From contig JAEUSI010000001.1 in NCBI GenBank assembly GCA_016788375.1, positions 1 to 40,358 on the forward strand: a stretch of 40,358 nt of DNA, in the 5' to 3' direction. Position numbers and translations under genes: made by a program. This stretch comes from Ignavibacteria bacterium. GTDB taxonomy: Bacteria > Bacteroidota > Ignavibacteria > Tepidaquicellales > Tepidaquicellaceae. The notes below the pieces were generated by a model. The model was not told the origin of the DNA, searched no databases, and was given only the letters and a program-made list of their open reading frames with translations. Of this stretch, positions 1-9,513 are shown piece after piece (position 1 is the stretch's first letter; every line of letters begins with the position of its first letter).

Positions 1-129
1 AAATTTGTTGAAATACCGGTAAGGTATAAAGCCAGGATTTACGGAGAAACAAATATATCGCGGTTCAAACACGGTTTTATGCTTTTAAGGATGACATTTT
101 ATGCAGTGAATAAATTTAAATTTATTTAA
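1..129 (+). CDS. Glycosyltransferase family 2, C-terminal end only (partial at left edge)
   Basis: Frame 1 is open from the first base to a TAA at 127-129 and gives 42 residues. The tail contains the motif YGETNISRFKHGF followed by LLRMTFYAVNKFKF. This is the typical C-terminus of polyprenol-phosphate mannosyl/glucosyltransferase-like GT2 enzymes (DPM1-like), where a G-x-TN-x-SRF-x-HG motif precedes a hydrophobic stretch. The catalytic domain lies outside the window. The stop codon abuts the ATG of the next gene (TAAATG), so the two are probably translated from one message. The family call rests on the tail motif alone; the sugar donor cannot be told. Confidence 0.75.
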   Translation, partial: KFVEIPVRYKARIYGETNISRFKHGFMLLRMTFYAVNKFKFI

Positions 130-858
130 ATGACAGACAATATTGTGTTAAGGCACAGAAAAGTTTGGGAAAACAAAAAGATTCTCCGTGTAATCTATAC
201 AGAATGGTTTGAAAAAATAAAAAAAGATTTAAGCAGTACCAAAGGAATAACTCTTGAGCTAGGCAGCGGCAGCGGTAATTTCAAGGAATTTATGCCTGAT
301 TCCGTTTCATCAGATGTGGAATCTTATGAGTGGCTTGATTATACTTTTGATGCGCATAAAATGCCGTTCGGCGATAACAGCATATCCAATATTGTAATGA
401 TAGATGTCCTGCATCATCTGAACAATCCGGTGATTTTTCTTGATGAGGCTTTCAGGGTTCTGAACAAAAACGGAAGAATTATAATGATCGAACCCTTTCC
501 GACACCATTTTCACTGATTATTTACCGGCTCTTCCATCCGGAACCGTTTCAGTTTAACATTAATTATTTTACAAAAAAAGAGCTAGATGAGAAACTCCCC
601 TGGGATTCAAATCAGGCAATTCCATATTTAATTTTTTTTAAAAACATTAATTTGTTTGAAACCGGTTTTAAAAATAAATTCAATATTTTAAAAAAAGACA
701 AGTTTAGTTTTATTCTTTATCCTTTATCCGGCGGTTTTGAAAACAGGCAGTTGATACCTGATTTGTTTATACCTTTATTTCAGAAAGCTGAAAAATTTTT
801 ATCTCCCTTAAAATCTTTAATGGCATTCAGATGCTATATTGTAATTGAAAAAAAATAA
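130..858 (+). CDS. Class I SAM-dependent methyltransferase
   Basis: This 242-residue protein has the Rossmann motif I ELGSGSGN at residues 43-50, an acidic SDVES segment after strand 2, and MPFGDNSISNIVMIDVLHHL, the usual post-motif II/III layout of the Methyltransf_11/25 group. A later YRLFHPEPF segment resembles methyltransferases encoded beside glycosyltransferases. It is cytosolic with no signal peptide. The ATG follows directly on the stop of the upstream GT2, and the gene overlaps the next one by 14 bases, so the three form an operon. It probably methylates a sugar, sugar nucleotide or lipid-linked intermediate; the substrate is not visible from sequence. Confidence 0.85.
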   Translation: MTDNIVLRHRKVWENKKILRVIYTEWFEKIKKDLSSTKGITLELGSGSGNFKEFMPDSVSSDVESYEWLDYTFDAHKMPFGDNSISNIVMIDVLHHLNNPVIFLDEAFRVLNKNGRIIMIEPFPTPFSLIIYRLFHPEPFQFNINYFTKKELDEKLPWDSNQAIPYLIFFKNINLFETGFKNKFNILKKDKFSFILYPLSGGFENRQLIPDLFIPLFQKAEKFLSPLKSLMAFRCYIVIEKK

Positions 859-2494
859 TCCCGATATTAATCGTCTTGTATATATCCTTCTGTTAATATT
901 TCCCGTTTCATTATATTTTACAGGTATAATACTTAGAAATGTTCAGGGACCTTACTATCTGAATTTTTATGACCCGAGTTATGTGTATCTTATTAATTCT
1001 TTGAATATGGCACAACTAAGCGGTTTCGGCGTCGGTCATTTTGACCATCCGGGGACAACAGTTCAGGTCTTAGGCGCATTTACAGTCAGAATATTTCATC
1101 TGATTGGTCAGGTGCACTCGGATATTGCGGCTGATGTTCTTTCGAGACCTGAAGCGTTTTTACATGTTGAAAACAGATTTTTTATTCTTCTGAACAGCGC
1201 AGCCCTGTTGTTTCTCGGAATTTTTACTTTCAGAATTACGGGAAATGTTATTCTGAGCCTGCTCATTCAGCTTACACCATTCACTTCTGAAGAAATTTTC
1301 TACGGTCTTATTATTGTAACTCCGGATAACCTTCTTGTATTTACATCAGTGTTTCTTGTTGCTTTACTTGTATATTATATTTTCAGAATAGACATAAGAT
1401 CTGATACTCCGTTTTATTTTATTATTCTGCTTGCTTTAGTATGCGGATTCGGGCTTGATACCAAGCTGAACTTTCTTCCCCTGTTTGTGATTTCTTTCTT
1501 TATTGTAAAAGGATTTAAACGGAAAATGATTTTTACTCTTCTGACTATATTATTTTTTACTGTATTTTTCTTTCCTGTAATCTCAAACTACGATAAATTT
1601 CTGACATGGATTGAATCATTGTTTCTTAAAAGCGGTCATTACGGCAAAGGCGATAGTACTGTAATTGACACATCAACTTTCACCGGGAATTTGTTTCTGA
1701 TTTTTAAGAAAGACAAATTCTTTCTTCTTATATACATTTTTACACTAATTACTCTTGCAGTTTCTCCCGTTATGAAATTAAATTTTTCCGATACTGCCCG
1801 GTATTTCAGATTCAAAAAAGACATTAAACTGCTTACTGTGATATTTCTGTCCGTGAATCTGCATATATTTCTTGTAGCCAAACATTATGCACAGTATTAT
1901 ATGATCCCTTCCTTTGTTTTGTCAGTCTTCAATCTTGTTCTGATTGTGTTTATCTGGTCAGACTATTTAAAGAAATATGAAATCAGCTTAAGATTTAATG
2001 CCGTATTTCTTGTATTAATTCTAATAATTTCAGTACAGGGTTTTCTCAAAATATATTATTCATATTATGAGGGTGAATATCAGAAGAATGAAGCAGTCAG
2101 AATTTATGAATATGTCAGAAATAATTATGTAAATGATCTTGTAATCCCTGCATTCGGAAGCGCAAATCAGGAATGTGCCCTGGCTTTTGGAGCATCTTAC
2201 GCAGCTTCTCAAAAAAGCAGATACAATAATATCCTCTCGGAAAATCAGAAAACACAATTCTTTTATAATCCCTGGTCAAAGAAACTTTATAACATTTCAG
2301 GTTTATCTGATAGTGAAGAAATGCAGGAAATAAAGGGAAATTACAAAAGAATAATTCTTCAGATAAACGAGTACGGATCTGTAAATGATTTTACAAAACT
2401 TCTAGAATCTAATTACGGATTAAAAAACATTTCTGCCAGCAAGGTATTTTCCAACGGAAACAAAGAATCTGTTTATGAAATCAGGTTTGACTGA
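845..2494 (+). CDS. Multi-pass membrane protein, GT-C/ArnT-PMT-like glycosyltransferase candidate
   Basis: The 549-residue protein has about ten or more hydrophobic helices and a soluble C-terminal part from about residue 420. The first extracytoplasmic loop has an Asp at D43 (FYDPSYVYL) and the motif HFDHPGTT at 65-72. An acidic loop-1 residue before a His-Pro-Gly motif is the layout of GT-C enzymes, which use polyprenyl-phosphate sugars on the outer face of the inner membrane. That fits the polyprenol-phosphate GT2 two genes upstream, which could supply the donor. Translation starts at TTG 845, overlapping the methyltransferase; no ATG is available before the first helix. The GT-C assignment is inferred, and a flippase-like or unknown membrane protein remains possible. 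Confidence 0.6.
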   Translation: MKKNNPDINRLVYILLLIFPVSLYFTGIILRNVQGPYYLNFYDPSYVYLINSLNMAQLSGFGVGHFDHPGTTVQVLGAFTVRIFHLIGQVHSDIAADVLSRPEAFLHVENRFFILLNSAALLFLGIFTFRITGNVILSLLIQLTPFTSEEIFYGLIIVTPDNLLVFTSVFLVALLVYYIFRIDIRSDTPFYFIILLALVCGFGLDTKLNFLPLFVISFFIVKGFKRKMIFTLLTILFFTVFFFPVISNYDKFLTWIESLFLKSGHYGKGDSTVIDTSTFTGNLFLIFKKDKFFLLIYIFTLITLAVSPVMKLNFSDTARYFRFKKDIKLLTVIFLSVNLHIFLVAKHYAQYYMIPSFVLSVFNLVLIVFIWSDYLKKYEISLRFNAVFLVLILIISVQGFLKIYYSYYEGEYQKNEAVRIYEYVRNNYVNDLVIPAFGSANQECALAFGASYAASQKSRYNNILSENQKTQFFYNPWSKKLYNISGLSDSEEMQEIKGNYKRIILQINEYGSVNDFTKLLESNYGLKNISASKVFSNGNKESVYEIRFD

Positions 2495-2515
2495 TCCGTT
2501 AATGTGTTCGTAAAT

Positions 2516-3217
2516 TTATTGATTATTCATACTGCACATATAAACCCAGTCGCCGAAGATCTTTTTACAGGTATGATTTTTCATTTCAATAAGTGAAGTC
2601 AGATAGGATTCAACCGGATAAAAATTGATGTGCAGATCAAGCGTATAGTTAAAGAATCTCTGGCACGGAGTTACAATTATAAGCTGATTCTTTGCTACTC
2701 TTTTCAGTTCACTCACCGCTTTCTGAGGATTTCTGACATGCTCAATAGTATGCTGACATGTCACAATATCAAATGAATTGTCATCAAACGGAAGTTTTTC
2801 CACATCAGCTTTAATATAAATTCCGTTTTTTAAAGGGACATTATCGTAAAGATCGCATCCGGTTAATTTGTAATTTGTTTCATCGGCAACTCTGTTTAGC
2901 CAGTATCCCCTGCCGCAACCGACATCCAATAGTGATACCGATTGTTTGTCCAGATTTTTTAAAATAAAATCCGCACACGGCATATTAAGATCCGTCTCTC
3001 GGTCATTTGCCCTGCATTTTAGATTCCGGTATGCATCCGCAAATTCTTCATCTGTAAGATCAAAAGCATGTGATTTAAAGTTCATGTAAAAATCAACATT
3101 ATTCCCTTTATACCAGTAATAAAACAAAGGATACATGAAATACTTACTGTCGCGGATTAACGGCGGGAGGCATTCATCCAGAAAAAATCTTATTAAATTT
3201 GTAAATGATCTGTTCAA
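2516..3217 (-). CDS. Class I SAM-dependent methyltransferase
   Basis: The 233-residue protein carries motif I LLDVGCGRGYW (D98-G104 core), then TGCDLYD and the KLPFDDNSFDIVTCQHTIEH segment of the Methyltransf_11 group. About 95 residues precede the SAM fold. It is the last gene of an eight-gene minus-strand unit. Its TTG start (3215-3217) sits directly after the stop of the upstream GT2, with no bases between. Its position at the end of a glycan operon suggests modification of the sugar or a lipid-linked product. It converges on the membrane protein gene ending at 2494, with only 21 bases between and no clear terminator hairpin. Confidence 0.85.
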   Translation of the reverse strand: MNRSFTNLIRFFLDECLPPLIRDSKYFMYPLFYYWYKGNNVDFYMNFKSHAFDLTDEEFADAYRNLKCRANDRETDLNMPCADFILKNLDKQSVSLLDVGCGRGYWLNRVADETNYKLTGCDLYDNVPLKNGIYIKADVEKLPFDDNSFDIVTCQHTIEHVRNPQKAVSELKRVAKNQLIIVTPCQRFFNYTLDLHINFYPVESYLTSLIEMKNHTCKKIFGDWVYMCSMNNQ

Positions 3218-3931
3218 TTAATTTCTGTTTATTTTATTAAATCTTCGGATTTCTTTGAATAACCCTGCTAAATCTTTTACGGCCTGTGCAACAGTTCTTA
3301 ACGATGCTCCCCTTGCTGTTCCGGCAATTCTTTCATGATAAACAGATTCTGCTTCAATTGAACGATATCCCTTAAGATGAAGCTTAGCGCAAATTTCTGT
3401 TGCTACAAGAGAACTGCCGAGTTTCAGATCTATGTTTTTTAAATCAACAGATTTGTATGCTTTTACCCAGTTTATGTCTTTTACATTCAGACTGAGCAGG
3501 TATTTGTTGAGTAATTTATTCATACCGGATACAGCCTTTCTGTATGCTGAATATTGCTTTGTGTCACTTCTGTAGAAAGAAATGAAATGCTTATCGGAAA
3601 AGTTAATGTAAGGGCTTAATTCATTAACATCAAACTGACCGTCTCCCGGAACTGCAATTACATTTTCCTTATATGAATTCCTGTATCCCGACAGAAGGGC
3701 TGAACCTATACCGAGATTTTCCGGATGTCTTATATATTTTAAATTGTCCGAAGATTTCACTAAATCAGCAATAATGATTTCTGTTTCATCATCACTGCCG
3801 TCATCTACAACTAATATTTCCGATTCTGTAATATTGTTTTCAGATATAAACAGTTTTATTTTACAAATGACATCTGAAATTGTTTTTCCTTCATTGTAAC
3901 ACAGAATTATTATTGACCAGCTTTGATTCAA
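3218..3931 (-). CDS. Glycosyltransferase family 2, DPM1-like
   Basis: This 237-residue GT-A enzyme opens with SIIILCYNEG, has VVDDGSDD at 41-48 for nucleotide-sugar binding, ENLGIGSALLSGY as in dolichol/polyprenyl-phosphate mannosyltransferases, and PGDGQFD (D97 and D101) as the DXD-type metal site. There are no C-terminal membrane helices, so it resembles the soluble DPM1 class. It probably makes a polyprenyl-phosphate sugar used by the two GT-C-like membrane proteins encoded just upstream in the same unit (11-base gap). The start is TTG 3931; the family motif begins only five residues later, so no later start is plausible. Confidence 0.85.
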   Translation of the reverse strand: MNQSWSIIILCYNEGKTISDVICKIKLFISENNITESEILVVDDGSDDETEIIIADLVKSSDNLKYIRHPENLGIGSALLSGYRNSYKENVIAVPGDGQFDVNELSPYINFSDKHFISFYRSDTKQYSAYRKAVSGMNKLLNKYLLSLNVKDINWVKAYKSVDLKNIDLKLGSSLVATEICAKLHLKGYRSIEAESVYHERIAGTARGASLRTVAQAVKDLAGLFKEIRRFNKINRN

Positions 3932-3942
3932 AAAATATTTTC

Positions 3943-5454
3943 TTAATTATTTGTAATATTGTGATTCCGTTTTCTGTAGAAAAACACGAATACGACTGTC
4001 ATGAATAAAAACAAAATTCCCTGAATATAATATGAATTTTTTGAAATCATAAATGTATTCATAAAATAAAGCTGATTTGTAAAACTGTATCTGTCCGAAG
4101 AAAGGTCAGGAACATTATTCATGGGAATATATATTTTGGAAAGAATAAGAGAGAAAATTGAAATTATTACAAAAAGACTTCTTCTGAAATTCAACTTTTT
4201 AACAACAAGAACAGTCAGAACTAAAATTACAGGGAAAAAACTTGTGATAAGCCGGGCTTCTGTGACAAGTAAAATTAAAAATGAAACAATGAAAGTGATA
4301 TAAATTCCGATACCGCTATTCAACAGGATTATTCTGTATTCTTTTAACAAAATAAAACACAACATAAACACGGGACCGAAATAACTAATTGAAGTTACAA
4401 TGTAAACAAGCGGTTTTGTGATGCTGTAAACTGACATATAGTAGAATATTGAACCTGCATCTGTCTCTGACTCAACAGCCGGATTTCCTAATATTCTGTA
4501 AAGTAACTGTGTAAATAATATTATGGCCAGAGCAGAAATCACATCTTTCAGTCTAAACTGTTTTATAATCTTTTTAAGAATCACAGGAGAAAATACAACT
4601 GAAATTTTTCCCGGAAGAATTATATAAAAAAACAAAACGAGAATGAAAAAATTCAGTACCGAGCTGAAATACATCAGTGGTTTAACCGGCTGTGTGAATA
4701 TTGTTTTTATTTTCATACCGGAAAAATACTGATTAAGTGTAATGAGTGCCTGAATCAGAAAAGGAACTGCTGACAATAAACAAATAATTAATTTTGCACT
4801 TCTGTGATCCCCGGTTTGCAGATTTTCTGTTTTAATTCTGAAAGTGACCGGAAATATTATCAGCAGAATTCCAGTGAATAAAAGTAACGGCCATGTAAAT
4901 GCACCCAGGAAGGTTACAATAATTTTCGCGATCAGATTATCTCTTAAATAAAAGTAATAAAGACAGAAACCAAGAAAGAAAGCCGTAATATCTGTTAGAA
5001 CCGGATAGAAAAAAGGCATCAGAAAAATTCCGTAATTAATGAATCCAAGTATAAAACCAAACCAGATATTTTTTAAACTGAGATTGTATAATTCAGAAAT
5101 TTTTATCCATATTACAGATGATGCAGAAAGTAAGACTAAATTATAAAACTGAAATGACTTAATTATAAAATAATCTTCGACAGGAATCTGTAATAAGGTC
5201 ATCAGAATTTTAACTGCAGCGGAAGGAAGAATCCTCTGAATCCTGTAAAGCGAAAGTTCCCCGTTGGAAACCATTTCTAAAAAATTTTTCGTTATTGCTG
5301 CATACCAGGCACCGTCATATCCAAACCCGTTACCGGCATTAATTACTGATCCTTTCATAATATAAAAAATTCCCCAGACTGTTATTATAAATGGAAATGT
5401 AATTTTCGGATTACTCCGGAAGTATGCGAATAAATTTTTTATTCCTGGAATCAA
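3943..5454 (-). CDS. Multi-pass membrane protein, possible GT-C glycosyltransferase
   Basis: The 503-residue protein has about a dozen hydrophobic segments. The first loop after helix 1 contains GFGYDGAWY (residues 44-51), followed by YRIQRILPS at 70-78. A loop-1 Asp and conserved aromatic/Arg residues near a polytopic membrane region fit the GT-C fold loosely, but I do not recognise the exact family. It lies between another large membrane protein and a DPM1-like GT2 on the same strand, a context typical of lipid-linked sugar transfer at the periplasmic face. It starts at TTG 5454. Alternatives are a polymerase-like or other polytopic envelope protein. Confidence 0.5.
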   Translation of the reverse strand: MIPGIKNLFAYFRSNPKITFPFIITVWGIFYIMKGSVINAGNGFGYDGAWYAAITKNFLEMVSNGELSLYRIQRILPSAAVKILMTLLQIPVEDYFIIKSFQFYNLVLLSASSVIWIKISELYNLSLKNIWFGFILGFINYGIFLMPFFYPVLTDITAFFLGFCLYYFYLRDNLIAKIIVTFLGAFTWPLLLFTGILLIIFPVTFRIKTENLQTGDHRSAKLIICLLSAVPFLIQALITLNQYFSGMKIKTIFTQPVKPLMYFSSVLNFFILVLFFYIILPGKISVVFSPVILKKIIKQFRLKDVISALAIILFTQLLYRILGNPAVESETDAGSIFYYMSVYSITKPLVYIVTSISYFGPVFMLCFILLKEYRIILLNSGIGIYITFIVSFLILLVTEARLITSFFPVILVLTVLVVKKLNFRRSLFVIISIFSLILSKIYIPMNNVPDLSSDRYSFTNQLYFMNTFMISKNSYYIQGILFLFMTVVFVFFYRKRNHNITNN

Positions 5455-5532
5455 TTTAATAGTGTTGAAAATAAATGTTTTCCGGACAGGGATTAAGAGA
5501 CAATAATTCTCTCCAAACTCATTATCCGTTAT

Positions 5533-7296
5533 TTAATCCGGCTTGATTATAAAATCATATAAATATTTTTTAGGAAGAGGAGTAAGATTATCTTTTTCTT
5601 CTTTTGGCTTAAGATACAATTTTTTTCCCTTCAGTGTAATAAATGATGAATCAAGCCTGCTGATCTGATTATTTTCATTGAGCTGAAGAATAATTACGTT
5701 TGAGTCTTTCAGTGTTTCAAAGCCGCCGACTTCTTTTCTCGGATCCGGATATTTTATCTGCCCGTCCATAATCACTGCCTTTTGTCTGAAAACGTTGTGA
5801 ACAATCTGAGCCTTCGGAGGATATTTCCATGTTTTGGGAAATTCAAACATGTTGCTCAGCATTACCATATCCGACCAGGCAAATGAAAGTATATATTTTG
5901 TTCCTCCTATCCACCGGTTGTTTTCACCGTTTAAGATAAAAATATTTGTTCCTTCATTTACATCAGGACACAATCTTACAACTTCTGACCAGATTTTTTT
6001 CTGAAGTTTCCAGCTGTCGGCAAAGTCCCTCTGAACCCTGAGCTGATAAGCGATTAAAAGTGAAAGATAAAGAGACAAAACAACAATTGCGGCTTTTGCC
6101 CTGTTATAATAACCGGCGATATAAAAAACAGACGCACAGATAGAGGCAAATATAATTGAAGCGCCGAATGTTGCAGCAAGATGCACGGATGTCAGCCTTC
6201 CCTTAATTGCAGTCGGGGGGTAGTGAGTAAATGATGCAATATATCCCAGACATAAGAGAATAATCCCGGCAAGAAAAATTTTTTTAATTTTATTAAAAAA
6301 TACATAGGTTGTGTTCACCTGAACTGATTCAGTCCCCGGTAAATCCGCATCTGATTCTGAATTCATAGCCGTTACAAATCTGCTTTTCAGCCTGCTGAAA
6401 TAAAGTATGAATACTGCCGCACTAAATATAAACAGTATTATAATATTCTCGCTCCAGTACGGATTATAAAGACTTATCCAGTCTTTTACGGCAATTACAG
6501 GTGCCCTGAAAAACAGAAAAATGTTAAAGGATGGTCCTATAAGAAGAGAAAGAGGAATTTTATAAATGATATTTTCCGTATCACTTGCAGCCTGCTTGAT
6601 TCTGAATTCCCCGAGCATCTTCCTTATAAATAAAACTGCAATAACTATCAGAGACAATATCAGAATATGCAGCAGCATTTTCTTTATTGTCTTTTTATCC
6701 CAGGTATATTTCAGCAATGGTACTCCCAGGAAAACAAAAAAAGCTGTTTCGTAAGTAAACAGACTTAATGTAATTACAATGTATGAAAGTTTAATCCATC
6801 CTTTCATATACAGAATGGATGCTGTGATAAGATACATCAGGGATAACTGCAGAATATAGGAATGTGTAAGAAGCATTTTTGATGTATCCGAAGGGAACAG
6901 ACAAAATGCAAGTGCGCCGGTAATTGCAAAAATTTCGGATTCCGGAAAGAGAATTTTCAGGAATCTGTACATCAGAAAAGAATTTACGAAGATTATCAGA
7001 AATGAAAGAATGTATAATTCATGTAATCCTCCGAACTGATCTACTATAAACGTTAAAAGTCCGGGCATAAAAGCCATCGGATGTCCCTGATGCCATTGCT
7101 TTAACTTGAAAACCGTAAACTGAATTATCTGGTCAATATTACTGCCGAAATGCAGAGGGAAATTTCCGTAATCATCTTCATACAAACCGAAGTTTTTATA
7201 AAAATAAAACAAACCTATCCAAGCTGTAAATGCGAGAAGAAAAATCGCACGGACGGAATCTCTGTTTTTATTATAAAAATCTTTAATGAAGTTCAT
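5533..7296 (-). CDS. Multi-pass membrane protein with EDD loop motif, GT-C-like glycosyltransferase candidate
   Basis: The 587-residue protein has an N-terminal helix, then an extracytoplasmic loop with EDDYG at 40-44, followed by many hydrophobic helices to about residue 430 and a soluble C-terminal domain of about 150 residues. A di-acidic motif in the first loop and a soluble tail are hallmarks of GT-C enzymes (PMT/ArnT/Wzy-like superfamily). The ATG start at 7296 lies 57 bases downstream of the aminotransferase stop in the same minus-strand unit. With the next gene it forms a pair of GT-C-like enzymes, which would suit transfer of two different lipid-linked sugars. The exact family is not identified. 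Confidence 0.55.
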   Translation of the reverse strand: MNFIKDFYNKNRDSVRAIFLLAFTAWIGLFYFYKNFGLYEDDYGNFPLHFGSNIDQIIQFTVFKLKQWHQGHPMAFMPGLLTFIVDQFGGLHELYILSFLIIFVNSFLMYRFLKILFPESEIFAITGALAFCLFPSDTSKMLLTHSYILQLSLMYLITASILYMKGWIKLSYIVITLSLFTYETAFFVFLGVPLLKYTWDKKTIKKMLLHILILSLIVIAVLFIRKMLGEFRIKQAASDTENIIYKIPLSLLIGPSFNIFLFFRAPVIAVKDWISLYNPYWSENIIILFIFSAAVFILYFSRLKSRFVTAMNSESDADLPGTESVQVNTTYVFFNKIKKIFLAGIILLCLGYIASFTHYPPTAIKGRLTSVHLAATFGASIIFASICASVFYIAGYYNRAKAAIVVLSLYLSLLIAYQLRVQRDFADSWKLQKKIWSEVVRLCPDVNEGTNIFILNGENNRWIGGTKYILSFAWSDMVMLSNMFEFPKTWKYPPKAQIVHNVFRQKAVIMDGQIKYPDPRKEVGGFETLKDSNVIILQLNENNQISRLDSSFITLKGKKLYLKPKEEKDNLTPLPKKYLYDFIIKPD

Positions 7297-7353
7297 GGAT
7301 TTTTATTGTTCAATTTGCATAACTGGAGAAATTATTCAATCCGAAAAACAAAT

Positions 7354-8481
7354 TTAATTCAGTATTTCCTTTAATTTAGAAATGACAGTATTTACATCGT
7401 CGTCTTTCATGGGAATATAAACCGGGATCAATATGCTGTTGTCCGCTGCGTTTTCTGAAACGGGCAGTTTTACAGATGAATATTCATTCTTATAAGCTGT
7501 TTCCCTGTGCGCTGTCATTATTCCCCTTTTTGATGCAATTCCCGAGTCAAGAAGTTTTTGCATAAGTTCATTGCGGCTTACGGGACTGTTTTCCTTCAGA
7601 TAGATGCTGAATGACTGATAATTAGAGAAATATCCTTCTTCTTCAACAGGTAATCTTATGCATTCAATTTCTTTAAGCTCTTCTATATATCTCAGCGCTA
7701 TCTTTCTCCTTTCTTCAACAATCCAGTCTAACTTTTCAAGCTGCCTGATTCCAATTGCAGCCTGAAAATCCGTCATTCTGTAATTGTATCCTATCTCAAG
7801 ATGATCTTCAAAAAGTATTTTTGAAGACTCATGCCTCAATCTGTCATTTACAGACATTCCATGCTGCCTTAAAAGTTTTATTCTTTTCAGATATTCTTCA
7901 TTTGATGTAGCTATCATTCCGCCTTCTCCGGTTGTTATTACTTTTCTCGGATGAAAGGAAAAACAGACAAGTTCAGAATGAAATCCGATTTTCTTACCTT
8001 TATAAGAAGACCCGATTGCACAGGCAGCATCCTCTATTAATTTAAGATTATACTTTGAACAAAGTTTCTGAAATGCATCTATATCAGCCGGCATGCCGAT
8101 CTGATGAACAATTATAATCGCTTTTGTCCTGCCGGTAATTAAACTTTCAGCATGCTTAACGTCAATATTGTACGTCGAAGGATTTACTTCTGCAAAAACA
8201 GGAATTGCACCAGCATATCTGATGCAGTTTGCAGTAGCTATATAACTCATCGAAGGACAAATAACTTCATCTCCGGATTTAATACCTGCTGCTATCACGG
8301 CAAGATGCAGTGCAGTAGTACAATTTGAAACAGCAGCTGCATATTTCGCTCCTGTATATTCGCAGAATTTTTTTTCAAATTCTTCTACTTTTGGTCCCTG
8401 TGTAACCCATCCGCTTAAAATAGTATCGTAAGCGCTCTGAGCTTCTTCTTCCGTCAGATATGGTTTTGCAATAGGTATCAT
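7354..8481 (-). CDS. DegT/DnrJ/EryC1/StrS-family sugar aminotransferase (PLP)
   Basis: This 375-residue fold-type I PLP enzyme has the family signature throughout: SGWVTQGPKVEEFE near the N-terminus, SNCTTALHLA for the phosphate pocket, D151 in IEDAACAIGSSYKGKKIG, and the PLP lysine K180 in SFHPRKVITTGEGG. It would transfer an amino group, usually from glutamate, to a keto-sugar nucleotide. Its ATG overlaps the epimerase stop by four bases (ATGA type), so the two are coupled. With the Gfo/Idh-type dehydrogenase and formyltransferase of the same unit it suggests oxidation, amination and formylation of a nucleotide sugar. The ring position aminated (C3 or C4) cannot be read from sequence. Confidence 0.9.
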   Translation of the reverse strand: MIPIAKPYLTEEEAQSAYDTILSGWVTQGPKVEEFEKKFCEYTGAKYAAAVSNCTTALHLAVIAAGIKSGDEVICPSMSYIATANCIRYAGAIPVFAEVNPSTYNIDVKHAESLITGRTKAIIIVHQIGMPADIDAFQKLCSKYNLKLIEDAACAIGSSYKGKKIGFHSELVCFSFHPRKVITTGEGGMIATSNEEYLKRIKLLRQHGMSVNDRLRHESSKILFEDHLEIGYNYRMTDFQAAIGIRQLEKLDWIVEERRKIALRYIEELKEIECIRLPVEEEGYFSNYQSFSIYLKENSPVSRNELMQKLLDSGIASKRGIMTAHRETAYKNEYSSVKLPVSENAADNSILIPVYIPMKDDDVNTVISKLKEILN

Positions 8482-9458
8482 TTTACAGCAGTTTTAATTT
8501 TTTCAAAATACCATTTACTTAACTTTTTCAGGCCTTCTTCAAGAGTTATTTCTGGAATGAATTTCAGCAGTTCATAAGCTTTTTTATTTTCAGCCAGACG
8601 TCTGCTTACGGGATTTACCGTATTACTTTCCACAAATACCGGCTTTAGTTTACTGTCGTTTATTCTAAGCATTATTTCGAGAAGTTCCTTTAAACTCGTT
8701 TCTCTTTTGTTGCCGATATTAAACGCTTCATCTGTTACATCAGAAAGCAGTGCTGCAACATTAGCCAAAGCTACATCTTCAACATAAACAAAATCCATGG
8801 TTGTGCTTCCGTCTCCGTGAATTACGGGATTTTTATTTTCATTTATGCAGTCAAGCCATTTTATCATAACTTCAGTATATTTCCCGTCTGTATCCATTCT
8901 TGGTCCGTACACATTAAAGTATCTGAAAGCAACATAATCCAGACCGTACATGTGTTTATAACTCCTGAAAAGCTGCTCTCCGAACATCTTTGCCGCTCCG
9001 TAAAATGTCTGATTGTCATATGGATTGTCTGTTTCAGGTGTCGGAAAATTCTGCGCAAGTCCGTAAACCGAAGCGCTTGAACTGTAAATTACTTTTTTAA
9101 TCTTATACTTTCTTGAAAATTCTGCAACATTAAAAGTAGTTTTCACCATAGTATCAAATGCATTTACAGGATCTGCTGCGCAGGCATTTATTCTTAATGC
9201 CGCCATATGATAGACATAATCAGATTCAGATATGCATTTTTCAAGCAGTGCAGCATCGTTTACATCTGCTTCAATAAATTCCACGGCTGGATTACCGATG
9301 AAATTTTCCATGTTTTCAATGCTTCCTCTGATTAAATTGTCTATAATGATTATCTTTTCCGGCGAATGTTTCAGCAGTTTTTCCACAAGATAAGAGCCTA
9401 TAAATCCCGCTCCTCCGGTAACTAAAATCGAACTGCCTGTAATTTTATTGTTCAGCAA
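8478..9458 (-). CDS. NAD-dependent sugar-nucleotide epimerase/dehydratase (extended SDR)
   Basis: The 326-residue protein has the extended-SDR nucleotide-binding motif TGGAGFIG at 14-21, D40 at the end of strand 2, a serine cluster at 126-130 and the catalytic YGAAK (Y153, K157). RYFNVYGPR and a GDGSTTMDFVYVEDV segment follow, as in UDP-glucose 4-epimerase relatives and UDP-glucuronate/UDP-GlcNAc epimerases. It would interconvert or dehydrate a UDP- or dTDP-sugar. TTG 9458 is the only start before the Rossmann motif. It lies between the formyltransferase (55-base gap) and the aminotransferase (4-base overlap). Epimerase versus dehydratase is not settled; the overall look favours epimerase. 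Confidence 0.87.
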   Translation of the reverse strand: MLNNKITGSSILVTGGAGFIGSYLVEKLLKHSPEKIIIIDNLIRGSIENMENFIGNPAVEFIEADVNDAALLEKCISESDYVYHMAALRINACAADPVNAFDTMVKTTFNVAEFSRKYKIKKVIYSSSASVYGLAQNFPTPETDNPYDNQTFYGAAKMFGEQLFRSYKHMYGLDYVAFRYFNVYGPRMDTDGKYTEVMIKWLDCINENKNPVIHGDGSTTMDFVYVEDVALANVAALLSDVTDEAFNIGNKRETSLKELLEIMLRINDSKLKPVFVESNTVNPVSRRLAENKKAYELLKFIPEITLEEGLKKLSKWYFEKIKTAVK

Positions 9459-9513
9459 ACTGATTATATTAAATTTATAAAAATATTTCTGTTTTTATTT
9501 CCGAATAATTTTT

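Noticed and set aside
1639-1881. Minus-strand reading frame of 80 codons inside the first membrane protein gene
   Set aside because: It lies wholly opposite a well-supported coding gene, shows no recognisable domain and has no start context; it is a shadow frame, like the other antisense frames in the window.
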